From contig JAFEEG010000016.1 of NCBI GenBank assembly GCA_018241225.1, forward strand, positions 124,001-188,000: 64,000 nt of DNA, in the 5' to 3' direction. Shown here piece by piece: positions 24,837-33,722 of the stretch. Position 1 is the first letter of the stretch. Each line of letters starts with the position of its first letter. Origin of the DNA: Pseudomonadota bacterium. GTDB lineage: Bacteria > Pseudomonadota > Gammaproteobacteria > Burkholderiales > Burkholderiaceae_C. The translations under genes were made by a program, and so were the position numbers. The notes beneath the pieces were generated by a model, which saw only the letters and a list, made by a program, of their open reading frames with translations, was not told where the DNA came from and did not search any database.

Positions 24837-26768
24837 TCACCCCAGCTCGCGCAGCTCCCGGATGTAGTCCCCCGTGGCCAACTCGCCGCTCGCGTGCTGG
24901 GCCTTGAGTTCGGCCCGGATCTGCTCCTTGCGGTGACCTTCGAGCAGGCTGGCGTGCGACAGGAGCGTGTCGCGAGCGAAGAGCCACTCCGGCGTGCCTT
25001 CAGCGGCCCGCTGCGCGGACGTGGCTTCGTCCAGGCGCACCAGGTCCTGCTGCAAGCGCAGCTCGGCTGGGTCGTCCAGATCGAGAAGGGCAATGATCGA
25101 ATCGCGCACCTGCAGGCCGATCTCGGGCGCCAGCTGCGCCGCCTCGCGCAGCTTGGCCACGACTGAGCTCTCCGAGGCGCTGATTGCCAGTGCACGTGTG
25201 GGGGCCGCAGGCGCCGAGCGGCGGAATCCCGAGCCGAGGCCAGATGCCTGGTGGCTGCGCGTATCCGTGCTGGCCAGGGCGTCCTGGAACATCTTCCAGT
25301 ACTCCTTGGCCAGGGTGGCATCGGCGCTCATGAGCTTGAGCACCTGCTGGAAGCGCTGCTGAAAGCGCGCGCGGTGCTCGGGCGTCTTGGCGCCGCCGCA
25401 CTCGTCCAGCAGCTGGTCGCGCAGGAAGAAGGACAGCGACTTGGCCGTGGCCACCAGGCCGTCGAATGCCTCGCGTCCGTTCTCGCGCACGAACTCGTCG
25501 GGATCCTTGTCGTCCGGGAGGGTGAGGATCCGGATGTCGTGGTTGGCTCGCAGCAGCGGCAGGATGGTCTCGGCGGCCTTTCGAGCGGCCTTCTGGCCGG
25601 CACCGTCCCCGTCGAACACGAAGACCAGGCAGTCCGTGAAGCGCAGAAGCGTCTGCATCTGGCTCTCAGTCATGGCCGTGCCCATCGACGCGACGGAGTT
25701 CTCTACGCCGTACTGCGCCAGCATGACCACATCCATGTAGCCTTCGACCACAAGGGCGTGCTTGACGCGGAGAATCGCCTCGCGCGCCTCGTACAGGCCG
25801 TACAGCACGTCGCTCTTGTGGAAGATCGGGGTCTCGGCGCTGTTCAGGTACTTCGCCGCGGAGCTACCTTCTGAGAGCCTGCGGCCGCCAAAGGCCACGA
25901 TCTTCCCTGCTGTGTCCCGCACCGGGAACATCAGGCGGGCGCGGAAGGTGTCGTAGTAGGAGGGTGGCTTCTTGGCGCCTGGCGCCGTGGCCGCAGCGGG
26001 CGCGGCGCCGGTGGGGAATCCAAAGCGAAGCCGGTTCGATGGCGCTGGCGTGGTCGAGGCCTCTGCTGCGGCAGCTCCATCGTCTTCACGCTCCTCGCGC
26101 ACACGGATGAGGTCGACGGCCGCGAGCGTAGTCGCTGCGTCGTTGCTGCCGCGGCTGAAGGTCTCGCGAGGCCAGGCCAGGCCCTTGAGGGTCTCCCAGC
26201 CCTCCGGAGCCAAGCCAATGCGAAACCGGTCGATCGTGCTCTGGTGGACGCCGCGGGTGCTCAACACGTACTTGGCGGCTTGCGCCGGGAAGCTGGTCGC
26301 CTCCGGGCTGTGGTGCGCCAGCTCGCTCGCACGCCAGAGTTCCTCCGAGTAGAAGGTGGCCGCGACGTCCATCGCCAGGTGCATCGCGTGGCGCACGTAC
26401 GGCGTGGGTCGACGCGAAACCGGCGCGTTCGGATCTGGCGCTGGGATGGCGACGCCGACGGACTGCGCCATGTCTTCGATGGTCTCCCGGAAGGACATGC
26501 CTTCCATCTCCATGAGGAACTGGACCGCGTCGCCGTGGGCGCCGCAGCCGAAGCAGTGGTAGCTCTGGCGCGAAGGGGTGACGGTGAAGGAGGGCGAGCG
26601 CTCGGTGTGGAAGGGGCACAGGCCCTTGAAGAGGGCACCACCGGCGCGCTTGAGCTCCACATGGCGCCCGACGATCTCGATGATGTCGACGCGCTGCTTA
26701 ATTTGATCGATGACCGAGCCATCGATGTCTGCGCGGCGCGGCCGGTCAACTCCGGATGCGGCTGCCAT
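24837..26768 (-). CDS. DnaG-type DNA primase, probably an accessory copy
   Basis: The 643-residue protein has the CHC2 zinc-binding domain (Cys51, His54, Cys72, Cys75), a catalytic TOPRIM domain (VVEGYMDVVMLAQYG, FDGDGAGQKAARKA) and a C-terminal helicase-binding-like helical domain. Between the zinc domain and the polymerase core is an Ala/Pro-rich insert at about residues 235-285 that is unusual. Primase makes RNA primers at replication forks. The usual rpsU and rpoD neighbours are absent. Instead its ATG overlaps the stop of a 76-residue gene (ATGA), part of a three-gene operon. The setting suggests a mobile-element or accessory primase rather than the housekeeping one. Confidence 0.9.
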   Translation of the reverse strand: MAAASGVDRPRRADIDGSVIDQIKQRVDIIEIVGRHVELKRAGGALFKGLCPFHTERSPSFTVTPSRQSYHCFGCGAHGDAVQFLMEMEGMSFRETIEDMAQSVGVAIPAPDPNAPVSRRPTPYVRHAMHLAMDVAATFYSEELWRASELAHHSPEATSFPAQAAKYVLSTRGVHQSTIDRFRIGLAPEGWETLKGLAWPRETFSRGSNDAATTLAAVDLIRVREEREDDGAAAAEASTTPAPSNRLRFGFPTGAAPAAATAPGAKKPPSYYDTFRARLMFPVRDTAGKIVAFGGRRLSEGSSAAKYLNSAETPIFHKSDVLYGLYEAREAILRVKHALVVEGYMDVVMLAQYGVENSVASMGTAMTESQMQTLLRFTDCLVFVFDGDGAGQKAARKAAETILPLLRANHDIRILTLPDDKDPDEFVRENGREAFDGLVATAKSLSFFLRDQLLDECGGAKTPEHRARFQQRFQQVLKLMSADATLAKEYWKMFQDALASTDTRSHQASGLGSGFRRSAPAAPTRALAISASESSVVAKLREAAQLAPEIGLQVRDSIIALLDLDDPAELRLQQDLVRLDEATSAQRAAEGTPEWLFARDTLLSHASLLEGHRKEQIRAELKAQHASGELATGDYIRELRELG

Positions 26769-26998
26769 CAGGGAACCAATGCGTAGACCGCCTCGTGGTC
26801 GACGATGTCCGAGTCGGCCAGGATCCGCCCTGCGTAGTTCCTGCCGTCGAAGAGCCAACGCGTTCCGTTCCCACCGTCGATGAAATCGTGGATGGGCTTG
26901 CCGGACATCGTGCCAATCCTGGGCCCGATGCGCCGCGAACCTGCTTGCAGGAGGAGCTGGGCCGCTTCGCCAAGACGGTCGTGAAAGTTAGATGCCAT
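26768..26998 (-). CDS. Small protein coupled to primase
   Basis: A 76-residue protein (MASNFHDRLGEAAQLLLQAG, then GGNGTRWLFDGRNYAGRILAD) overlapping the preceding gene by 11 bases and the primase by ATGA. Such tight packing implies matched expression. No family is recognised. A role with the primase or in replication control of a mobile element is a context-based guess. Confidence 0.65.
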   Translation of the reverse strand: MASNFHDRLGEAAQLLLQAGSRRIGPRIGTMSGKPIHDFIDGGNGTRWLFDGRNYAGRILADSDIVDHEAVYALVP

Positions 26999-27410
26999 GG
27001 CCAACTCGCTCGCCGGCGAGAATGCCGTCCTGCTCGGACGGGCTGGCGCTTGCTTCCAGCTCGGGCGCATGGATCGCGCTGTTCTGGGCGCGCGCTGCCG
27101 CAATGATCGGCTCGATGCCAGCGAGTGCCAGCTCGTGCAGTTCACGGTTGCGCTCGAAGGCGGTCTCGCCGTCGGCCAGCGATGCTTCGACCGAGTCGTA
27201 GTCGCCTTCGTAGGCGAATTCAAGCGCAGTGACGCCCGCCGCGATCGCCTCCTCGAGGTCCGACAGGAGGGAGTGCTGGCGCAGGAGAACACGTGGCTCG
27301 CTGGAGTCGACGTCCTTGATGCGGCCGACGAAATCGCTGATGGCGCCCTTGCGTGCGGCAATCAGAACGGAGAGATCTCCTGCTTGAGCGGTCGAAGAGG
27401 TGGCGTTCAT
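26988..27410 (-). CDS. Acidic hypothetical protein, first gene of the primase operon
   Basis: A 140-residue, helix-rich acidic protein (SLLSDLEEAIAAGVTALEFAY, then DSVEASLADGETAFERNREL) with no family I recognise. It overlaps the next gene by 11 bases, so three genes run together into the primase. The charge and likely coiled helices suggest a protein-binding partner; this is inference. Confidence 0.6.
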   Translation of the reverse strand: MNATSSTAQAGDLSVLIAARKGAISDFVGRIKDVDSSEPRVLLRQHSLLSDLEEAIAAGVTALEFAYEGDYDSVEASLADGETAFERNRELHELALAGIEPIIAAARAQNSAIHAPELEASASPSEQDGILAGERVGHGI

Positions 27411-27599
27411 TCGTGAGGCGTGATGGCTACTGTTCGAGCCAGTCTACCGAGCGCGCCAGCACTTCGTAAGGTCAGCCGCGCGGATGTGGACTTTCGGTTT
27501 CAGGCGACTGGTCGGAAGAGTCCTCGCCCTGGGGTGGCAGCGGTTCGAAGGACTGGCACACGATCGTTGCGCCGTCCATGTCGAAGCTCGGGTTGAGAC

Positions 27600-27906
27600 G
27601 GACGCGGCCCGGTCGACGACTTCGCAAGGACTTCGCGACGCGCTACCCGTCGACGCCGGCTGCCGTGCTCGACGAGATCGGCAAGGTGCACGCCTGGTCT
27701 GGCACGCACCGCGAAGAACTGGCAGCGCTGGCGGCCGAGGCCACCGGCATCGACTTGAAGTCGTGGAACGCCGCCTTCGCCCGCGCCAGCTTCCCTTTCG
27801 GCCCGGTGACCGACGCGCGCATCGCGCAGTAGCAGCAACTGGCCGACACCTTCCAGGCGCTGGGCATCATCCCGCGCAAGATCAATGGCGCGACATCGTG
27901 TGGCGG
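27600..27906 (+). pseudogene. Remnant of an SsuA-like solute-binding protein
   Basis: The frame contains the C-terminal lobe typical of aliphatic-sulfonate binding proteins: YPSTPAAVLDEIGKVHAW, LAALAAEATGIDLKSWNAAF, FGPVTDARIAQ. A TAG at 27830 then interrupts it, followed in frame by QQLADTFQALGIIPRKING, while RDIVWRAP falls in another frame. The N-terminal two thirds are missing. It sits just before the FMN reductase, so the cluster once had another sulfonate binder there. Confidence 0.75.
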
Positions 27907-27947
27907 GCACCGGGCAGCAATTCCTGAGCAAGGCTTGGACAACGCAC

Positions 27948-28529
27948 ATGGCAAAGACACTCAAGATCGTGGCCGTCTCCGGCGGCTTGCAACGCCCCTC
28001 GCGCACGCTCGCACTGGTCGAGCAACTGCTGGAAGGCCTGACCGATGCGCTTCCCGCGCAGACGCGGCTGATCGAGCTGGGGGAGATCGTCCCGCGCTTC
28101 GGCAACGTGCTGCATCGCGCCAAGCTGCCCGCCGACATCGAGCAGGCGCTGCGCGACATCGAGACCGCCGACCTGCTGCTGGTGGCCAGCCCCATCTTCC
28201 GCGGCACCTACACGGGCCTGTTCAAGCACCTGTTCGACTTCGTCCACCAGGATTCGCTGGTCGACGTGCCGGTGCTGCTGGCTGCCACCGGCGGCAGCGA
28301 CCGCCATGCGCTGGCCATCGACCACCAGTTGCGACCGCTCTTCGCCTTCTTCCAGGCACAGACGCTGCCCATTGGCGTGTATGGAACCGACAAGGAGTTC
28401 GACAACTACCGGGTGAGCAGCGACGCGCTGCATGCGCGCATCGCGCTGGCCGTGGAGCGGGCCTTGCCAGTGCTCCAGCATCGGCTGGGCGCCAGGGCGG
28501 CCACGCCCCAGCTGTCGCTGGCCGCCTGA
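27948..28529 (+). CDS. msuE: NADPH-dependent FMN reductase, MsuE/SsuE-like
   Basis: A 193-residue flavodoxin-like protein: VAVSGGLQRPSRTLALVE (flavin phosphate loop), VASPIFRGTYTGLFKHLFD and LLAATGGSDRHALAIDHQLR. MsuE and SsuE supply reduced FMN to two-component monooxygenases that cleave carbon-sulfur bonds. The start MAKTLKIVAVSGG is used because the family begins there. It leads a cluster with a TauD-type dioxygenase, a sulfonate-like transporter and a luciferase-like monooxygenase that would need its product. Confidence 0.88.
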   Translation: MAKTLKIVAVSGGLQRPSRTLALVEQLLEGLTDALPAQTRLIELGEIVPRFGNVLHRAKLPADIEQALRDIETADLLLVASPIFRGTYTGLFKHLFDFVHQDSLVDVPVLLAATGGSDRHALAIDHQLRPLFAFFQAQTLPIGVYGTDKEFDNYRVSSDALHARIALAVERALPVLQHRLGARAATPQLSLAA

Positions 28530-28623
28530 TGACGGGACAGGGCGGCCTTAGATGTTCCGGTAGTTTGCAAGCAACGAATCCGTAGTTCCGTTCATGAAGG
28601 GCCTTGCCTAGAGTGCGAGTTCT

Positions 28624-29523
28624 ATGTCCGCAAGACCCTCAATCGTTCTCTCCGACCCACCCCTCGCATCGCAGGAATTCGACATCCGCCCCGTGGCAGG
28701 CAGCTTCGCCGCCGAGGTGGTGGGCGTGGACCTGGGTGCGCCGCTGTCCGACCAGGACTTCGCGCGCATTCACCAGGCGCACCTGGACCATCACGTGCTG
28801 GTGTTTCGCGACCAGCGCATCACGCCGGCGCAGCAGGTGGCCTTCAGCCAACGCTTCGGCACGCTGCAGATCCATGTGCAGCGCAAGTTCCAGCTCGCTG
28901 GCCAGCCCGAGGTGCTCATCGTCTCCAACATCAAGGAGAAGGGCGAGCCCATCGGCCTGGGTGACGCTGGCGCCTACTGGCATTCGGACCTCTCGTACAA
29001 GGACCGGCCCAGCCTGGGCTCGCTGCTGCACGCGCAGATCCTTCCCGAAGAAGGCGGCGACACGCTCTTCGCCAACCAGCACGCGGCCTACGACGCGCTG
29101 TCCGATTCGCTCAAGCGCGTGCTCGCGCCCTTGCGCGCCGAGCACAGCTACCTGGCCAAGTATGAAGAGCTGCGTGCCCGCAGCCCGTGGCGCCCGGCGC
29201 TGACGCCGGCGCAACTGGCGGAGGTTCGCCCCGCGGTGCACCCGGTGGTGCGCACCCATCCGGAGACCGGCCGCAAGGCGCTTTTCGTCAGCGAGCACTT
29301 CACCACGCGCATCGACAGTTGGCCCGCGCAGGAAAGCCAGGCACTGCTGGCGCAACTCTTCGACCAGAGCACGCAGCCGCAGTTCATCTACCGCCACCAG
29401 TGGCAGAGCGGCGACCTCGTGTTCTGGGACAACCGCTCGGTGGTGCACCTCGCCGCAGGCACGCCGGACCACCTGCCGCGCAAGCTCTATCGCACCACCA
29501 TCGAAGGCGACCTGCCGCGCTGA
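28624..29523 (+). CDS. TauD/TfdA-family Fe(II)/2-oxoglutarate dioxygenase
   Basis: The 299-residue protein has the HxD iron ligands at His120 and Asp122 (YWHSDLSY), the distal His at about 275 (VVHLAAG), and the 2-oxoglutarate-binding Arg region near YRTTIEG. The N-terminus (FAAEVVGVDLGAPLSDQDF) is typical. TauD enzymes hydroxylate taurine or related compounds so that sulfite is released; others use phenoxyacetates or alkyl sulfates. The neighbours point to a sulfonate or sulfate ester, not proven. It begins 94 bases after the FMN reductase and is followed by the SsuA-like gene. Confidence 0.9.
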   Translation: MSARPSIVLSDPPLASQEFDIRPVAGSFAAEVVGVDLGAPLSDQDFARIHQAHLDHHVLVFRDQRITPAQQVAFSQRFGTLQIHVQRKFQLAGQPEVLIVSNIKEKGEPIGLGDAGAYWHSDLSYKDRPSLGSLLHAQILPEEGGDTLFANQHAAYDALSDSLKRVLAPLRAEHSYLAKYEELRARSPWRPALTPAQLAEVRPAVHPVVRTHPETGRKALFVSEHFTTRIDSWPAQESQALLAQLFDQSTQPQFIYRHQWQSGDLVFWDNRSVVHLAAGTPDHLPRKLYRTTIEGDLPR

Positions 29524-29558
29524 CGCCACCTTCACCACACAAGAACGAATCGACCATC

Positions 29559-30569
29559 ATGAAAAGCATCACCCGCCGCGCAGCGGCCATCGCCACCGCA
29601 TTGAGCCTTGCCACCGCCAGCCTGGCCGCCCATGCAGAAGGGCAGATCCGCATCGCCCAGCAGTTCGGCATCGTTTACCTGCTGCTCAATGTCGCGCAGG
29701 AACAGAAGCTCATCGAGAAGCACGCCAAGGCGGCGGGCATCGACGCCAAGGTGGAGTTCGTGCAGCTCTCGGGCGGCTCGGCCGTGAACGACGCGCTGCT
29801 GTCGGGCAGCATCGACATCGCCGGGGCCGGCGTGGGGCCGCTGTTCACCATCTGGGACCGCACCAAGGGCCGGCAGAACGTGAAGGGCGTGGCCTCGCTG
29901 GGCAACTTTCCCTACTACCTGGTGACCAACAACCCGAACGTGAAGAGCATCGCCGACTTCACCGACAAGGACCGCATCGCGCTGCCGGCGGTGGGCGTGT
30001 CGGTGCAGTCGCGCGTGCTGCAGCTGGCCTCGGCCAAGCTGTGGGGCGACAAGGAGTTCGCGCGGCTCGACAAGATCAGCGTGGCCCTGCCGCACCCCGA
30101 TGCGGCGGCCGCCATCATCAAGGGCGGCACCGAGATCACCGGCCACTTCGGCAACCCGCCCTTCCAGGAGCAGGAGCTCGAAGGCAACCCGAAGGCGCGC
30201 ATCGTGCTCAATTCGTACGATGTGCTGGGCGGCCCATCGTCTGCCACGATGCTGTATGCCACCGAGAAGTTCCGCGCCGAGAACCCCAAGACCTACAAGG
30301 CCTTCATCGCCGCATTGGACGAGGCGGCCGAATTCATCCGCGCCAAGCCGGAGCAAGCGGCCGACATCTACCTCAAGGTGACCGGCGCCAAGACCGACCG
30401 CGCGCTGCTGCTCAAGATCATCCGCAGCCCCGAGGTGCAGTTCAAGACCGAGCCGCAGAACACGCTGCTGCTGGGCCAGTTCATGCACCGGGTGGGCGCC
30501 ATCAAAAACCAGCCGCAGTCGGTGAAGGACTACTTCTTCGACGACACGGTGGGCGCGCAGGCCAACTGA
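29559..30569 (+). CDS. SsuA/NitT/TauA-type ABC substrate-binding protein
   Basis: A 336-residue periplasmic protein with signal peptide (MKSITRRAAAIATALSLA ending AAHA) and the NMT1-like fold: IRIAQQFGIVYLLLNVAQEQ, FVQLSGGSAVNDALLSGSIDI, and later GGTEITGHFGNPPFQEQEL. It binds the substrate of the following ATPase and permease. The family covers sulfonates, taurine, nitrate and pyrimidine precursors; the adjacent FMN reductase and dioxygenase favour an organosulfur ligand (inference). Confidence 0.9.
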   Translation: MKSITRRAAAIATALSLATASLAAHAEGQIRIAQQFGIVYLLLNVAQEQKLIEKHAKAAGIDAKVEFVQLSGGSAVNDALLSGSIDIAGAGVGPLFTIWDRTKGRQNVKGVASLGNFPYYLVTNNPNVKSIADFTDKDRIALPAVGVSVQSRVLQLASAKLWGDKEFARLDKISVALPHPDAAAAIIKGGTEITGHFGNPPFQEQELEGNPKARIVLNSYDVLGGPSSATMLYATEKFRAENPKTYKAFIAALDEAAEFIRAKPEQAADIYLKVTGAKTDRALLLKIIRSPEVQFKTEPQNTLLLGQFMHRVGAIKNQPQSVKDYFFDDTVGAQAN

Positions 30570-30586
30570 TTGCGCCAGGGATCGAG

Positions 30587-31465
30587 ATGACTGCCGCCAC
30601 GCTGCGCACCACGCGGGCCTTTGCGCCGCCCCATGTCGCCAGGCCCCACGGGCCGAGTGCGCCTGCCGCCAGCGCCGACTTCGCCGCGCTGCTGCAGGTG
30701 CAGGGCCTGAGCCTGGAATACGCCACGGCGCAGCGGGTGGTGCGCGCCACCCATCGCGTGAGCTTCGATGTGCACGAGGCCGACCGCTTCGTGCTGCTGG
30801 GGCCTTCGGGCTGCGGTAAGAGCACGCTGCTCAAGGCCGTCGGCGGCTTCATCGCGCCGGTTGAAGGCGAGGTGAAGCTGGACGGGCGAGCGGTGCGCGG
30901 CCCGGGGCCGGACCGCATCGTGGTGTTCCAGGAATTCGACCAGTTGCCGCCCTGGAAGACGGTGAAGGAAAACGTGATGTTCCCGCTCGTGGCGTCGCGC
31001 ACCCTGGGCCGCAAGGAGGCGGCGGAGCGCGCCTTGCACTGGCTGGACCGCGTGGGCCTGGCCCGCTTTGCCGACGTGCACCCGCACCAGCTCTCTGGCG
31101 GCATGAAGCAGCGCGTGGCGATTGCGCGTGCTCTGGCCATGCAGCCGCGCGTGCTGCTCATGGACGAGCCCTTTGCGGCGCTCGATGCGCTCACGCGCCG
31201 CAAGATGCAGGAAGAACTGCTGGCGCTGTGGGAAGAGGCGCGCTTCACGCTGCTTTTCGTCACGCACTCCATCGAGGAGGCGCTGGTCGTGGGCAACCGC
31301 ATTGCGCTGCTCTCGCCACACCCGGGGCGCATGCGCGCCGAGATCAACAGCCACGACTTCGGGCTGGCCAGCCAGGGCAGCGCGCAGTTCCAGGCTGCAG
31401 CACAGCGCATTCACGACCTGCTGTTCGAACCCGAGACCGCGGCAGACGCGCAGGTGCAGTCATGA
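30587..31465 (+). CDS. ABC transporter ATPase, SsuB/TauB-like
   Basis: A 292-residue ATPase with Walker A (GPSGCGKST), Q-loop (VFQEFDQLPPW), signature LSGGMKQR, Walker B (LLMDEPFAALD) and H-loop (FVTHSIEEA). An N-terminal extension of about 35 residues precedes the domain. It powers import with the next gene's permease. The stop overlaps the permease ATG (ATGA), so the pair is coupled. Confidence 0.93.
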   Translation: MTAATLRTTRAFAPPHVARPHGPSAPAASADFAALLQVQGLSLEYATAQRVVRATHRVSFDVHEADRFVLLGPSGCGKSTLLKAVGGFIAPVEGEVKLDGRAVRGPGPDRIVVFQEFDQLPPWKTVKENVMFPLVASRTLGRKEAAERALHWLDRVGLARFADVHPHQLSGGMKQRVAIARALAMQPRVLLMDEPFAALDALTRRKMQEELLALWEEARFTLLFVTHSIEEALVVGNRIALLSPHPGRMRAEINSHDFGLASQGSAQFQAAAQRIHDLLFEPETAADAQVQS

Positions 31466-32340
31466 GTGCGCTGTTCCCGCGGGTGCCGCCCGTTCGCATC
31501 GAATACGAGCGCGAGCTCGAACCCTTCGTGGACGGCGCCGTAGAGCGGCCGCTGCCACTGGCGAGCCGGCTGCTGAGTCACGCCTGGCTTCGCAAGGGCC
31601 TCATCCTGGCGGCGCTTGCGCTGCTGTGGGAACTTGCCGCGCGCTGGCAGGCCAATGACCTGTTGCTGCCGACCTTCACCGCAACCGCAAAGGCGTTGGT
31701 CGAAGGCCTCGCCAGCGGCGAACTCATCACCAAGACGGCGTTGTCGCTGGGCGTGCTGCTGCAGGGCTATGCACTGGGCGTTCTGCTGGCCTTCCTGCTC
31801 ACCTCGCTGGCCGTGTCCACGCAATTGGGGCGCGACCTGCTGAGCACGCTCACGTCCATGTTCAACCCCTTGCCGGCCATCGCCCTGCTGCCGCTGGCGC
31901 TGCTGTGGTTCGGGCTGGGGCAGGGCAGCCTGGTCTTCGTGCTGGTGCACTCGGTGCTGTGGCCGCTGGCGCTGAACACCTACGCCGGCTTCCAGGCCGT
32001 CCCCGAGACCTTGCGCATGGCGGGCCGCAACTACGGGCTCACGGGGCTGCGCTACGTGCTGCAGATCCTGGTGCCGGCGGCGCTGCCGGCGATTCTCTCG
32101 GGCCTGAAGATCGCCTGGGCCTTCGCGTGGCGCACCTTGATCGCGGCCGAGCTGGTGTTCGGCGCCAGTTCAGGCAAGGGCGGGCTGGGCTGGTACATCT
32201 TCCAGAACCGCAACGAGCTCTACACCGACCGCGTGTTCGCCGGCCTGGCCCTGGTGGTCATCATCGGCCTCTTGGTGGAAGGCCTGGGCTTTGCCACGCT
32301 GGAGCGCCTGACCGTGCGCAAGTGGGGCCAGCAGCGCTAG
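31462..32340 (+). CDS. ABC transporter permease, SsuC/TauC-like
   Basis: A 292-residue inner-membrane protein with about six helices and the EAA-type loop (ETLRMAGRNYGLTGLRYVLQ) that docks to the ATPase. A short N-terminal cytoplasmic part precedes the first helix (GLILAALALLWELAARW). It completes a sulfonate-type importer. A strong terminator lies 67 bases downstream and ends this transcription unit. Confidence 0.93.
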   Translation: MSALFPRVPPVRIEYERELEPFVDGAVERPLPLASRLLSHAWLRKGLILAALALLWELAARWQANDLLLPTFTATAKALVEGLASGELITKTALSLGVLLQGYALGVLLAFLLTSLAVSTQLGRDLLSTLTSMFNPLPAIALLPLALLWFGLGQGSLVFVLVHSVLWPLALNTYAGFQAVPETLRMAGRNYGLTGLRYVLQILVPAALPAILSGLKIAWAFAWRTLIAAELVFGASSGKGGLGWYIFQNRNELYTDRVFAGLALVVIIGLLVEGLGFATLERLTVRKWGQQR

Positions 32341-32406
32341 GCCACGCATCGATTTCTGGTGGGGACGGCTGGACCGGTTGTCTCCTCGTCGTGTGAACGG
32401 CGATTC

Positions 32407-32434
32407 GGCGGGCCTTCGGGTCTGCCTTTTTTTT
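32407..32434 (+). terminator. Intrinsic terminator between the SsuABC-like and Liv-like operons
   Basis: GGCGGGCC, loop TTCG, GGTCTGCC (8-bp stem with two G-U pairs in RNA), followed by eight T residues. It should stop transcription from the SsuABC-like unit and implies a separate promoter for the Liv-type operon. Confidence 0.9.
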
Positions 32435-32555
32435 GCCTGCGCGCGGCCGCCACGTTTATGCGTGCACCGTCTATGCGAGTGTGTTTTTCTTCGTTCCTCG
32501 AATGAGCGCGGCCACGAAGAATCCAGGGCTTCTGTTGATCCTGGAGCCATTGCAC

Positions 32556-33722
32556 ATGCTGCACCGTCAAAGTTTTATCCGCCTGGCCGCCGTCGCGCTG
32601 CTGGCACCTGTCGTGGCATGGTCCGCGCCCGCCACGGGCGAGCCCGTGTGGTTCGGCGTCAGCGGCCCGCTGACCGGGCAGAACGCGCAATACGGCGCGC
32701 AATGGAAGGCCGGCTTCGACCTGGCGCTGGACGACATCAACGCCAAGGGTGGCATCCATGGCCGGCCGCTGGCCTACGTGTTCGAAGACAGCCAGAGCGA
32801 CCCGCGCCAGTCGGTGGGCCTGGCGCAGAAGTTCGTCAACGACAAGCGCATCAAGATCGAGCTGGGTGATTTCTCCAGCCCGGCCTCGATGGCGGCTTCG
32901 CCCATCTACCAGCGTGCCGGCCTCGTGCAACTGGGCTTCACCAACTCGCACCCGGATTTCACCAAGGGCGGTGACTTCATCTGGAGCCCCTCGGTGAGCC
33001 AGGCCGACGCGCAGCCGCTGCTGGCCGACCTGGCGGTGAAGTCGCTGGGCTTCAAGCGTGTGGCCGTGCTCTTCCTCAACACCGACTGGGGCCGCACCAG
33101 CCGCGACGTGTTTGTGAAGGCCGCGCAGGAGCGGGGTGCGCAGGTGGTCATCGCCGAGGGCTACCAACCCGACGAGAAGGACTTCCGCTCGACCCTGGTG
33201 CGCGTGCGCGACGCCAACCCCGACGGCGTGGTGCTCATCTCCTACTACCCCGACGGCGCGCTCATTGCCGGCCAGGTGCGCAGCGTGGGGCTGAAGCAGC
33301 CCATCGCGGCCAGCGGCTCGGTCTATTCGCCCAAGTTCATCGAACTGGGCGCCAGCGCGGTGGAAGGCATCTACACCAACACTGCCTTCTTCCCCGACGA
33401 GCCGCGCACCGAGGTGAAGGACTTCGTGCAGCGCTTCCGCGCCAAGTACGGCAAGGAGCCCGACGCCTTCAACGCCTACGCCTACGACGCGGTGCAGATT
33501 GCCGCGGCGGCCCTGAACCAGGCCGGCGCGGATGCCGACCGCAAGGCGGTGCGCGATGCCTTCTACAGGATCAAGGACGTGCCCAGTGTGGTGTTTGGCA
33601 AGGCCAACTTCGATGCGCAGACGCGCCGAGTGATCGGCGTGAAGAGCATCGACCTGGTGGTGAAGGACGGCAAGTGGGCGCTGGGCGAGCCCAGCAAGCT
33701 CAGCACGGCCTCGGGGCGATGA
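32556..33722 (+). CDS. LivK-type branched-chain ABC substrate-binding protein
   Basis: A 388-residue periplasmic protein with signal peptide ([20 protein letters not shown]), then [17 protein letters not shown] and the type I binding fold ([26 protein letters not shown]). The family binds amino acids, amides, aromatic acids and other compounds. ATG 32556 gives the correct signal peptide. It overlaps the permease gene by ATGA. The neighbouring oxidative genes suggest the ligand is not an ordinary amino acid. Confidence 0.92.
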   Translation: MLHRQSFIRLAAVALLAPVVAWSAPATGEPVWFGVSGPLTGQNAQYGAQWKAGFDLALDDINAKGGIHGRPLAYVFEDSQSDPRQSVGLAQKFVNDKRIKIELGDFSSPASMAASPIYQRAGLVQLGFTNSHPDFTKGGDFIWSPSVSQADAQPLLADLAVKSLGFKRVAVLFLNTDWGRTSRDVFVKAAQERGAQVVIAEGYQPDEKDFRSTLVRVRDANPDGVVLISYYPDGALIAGQVRSVGLKQPIAASGSVYSPKFIELGASAVEGIYTNTAFFPDEPRTEVKDFVQRFRAKYGKEPDAFNAYAYDAVQIAAAALNQAGADADRKAVRDAFYRIKDVPSVVFGKANFDAQTRRVIGVKSIDLVVKDGKWALGEPSKLSTASGR

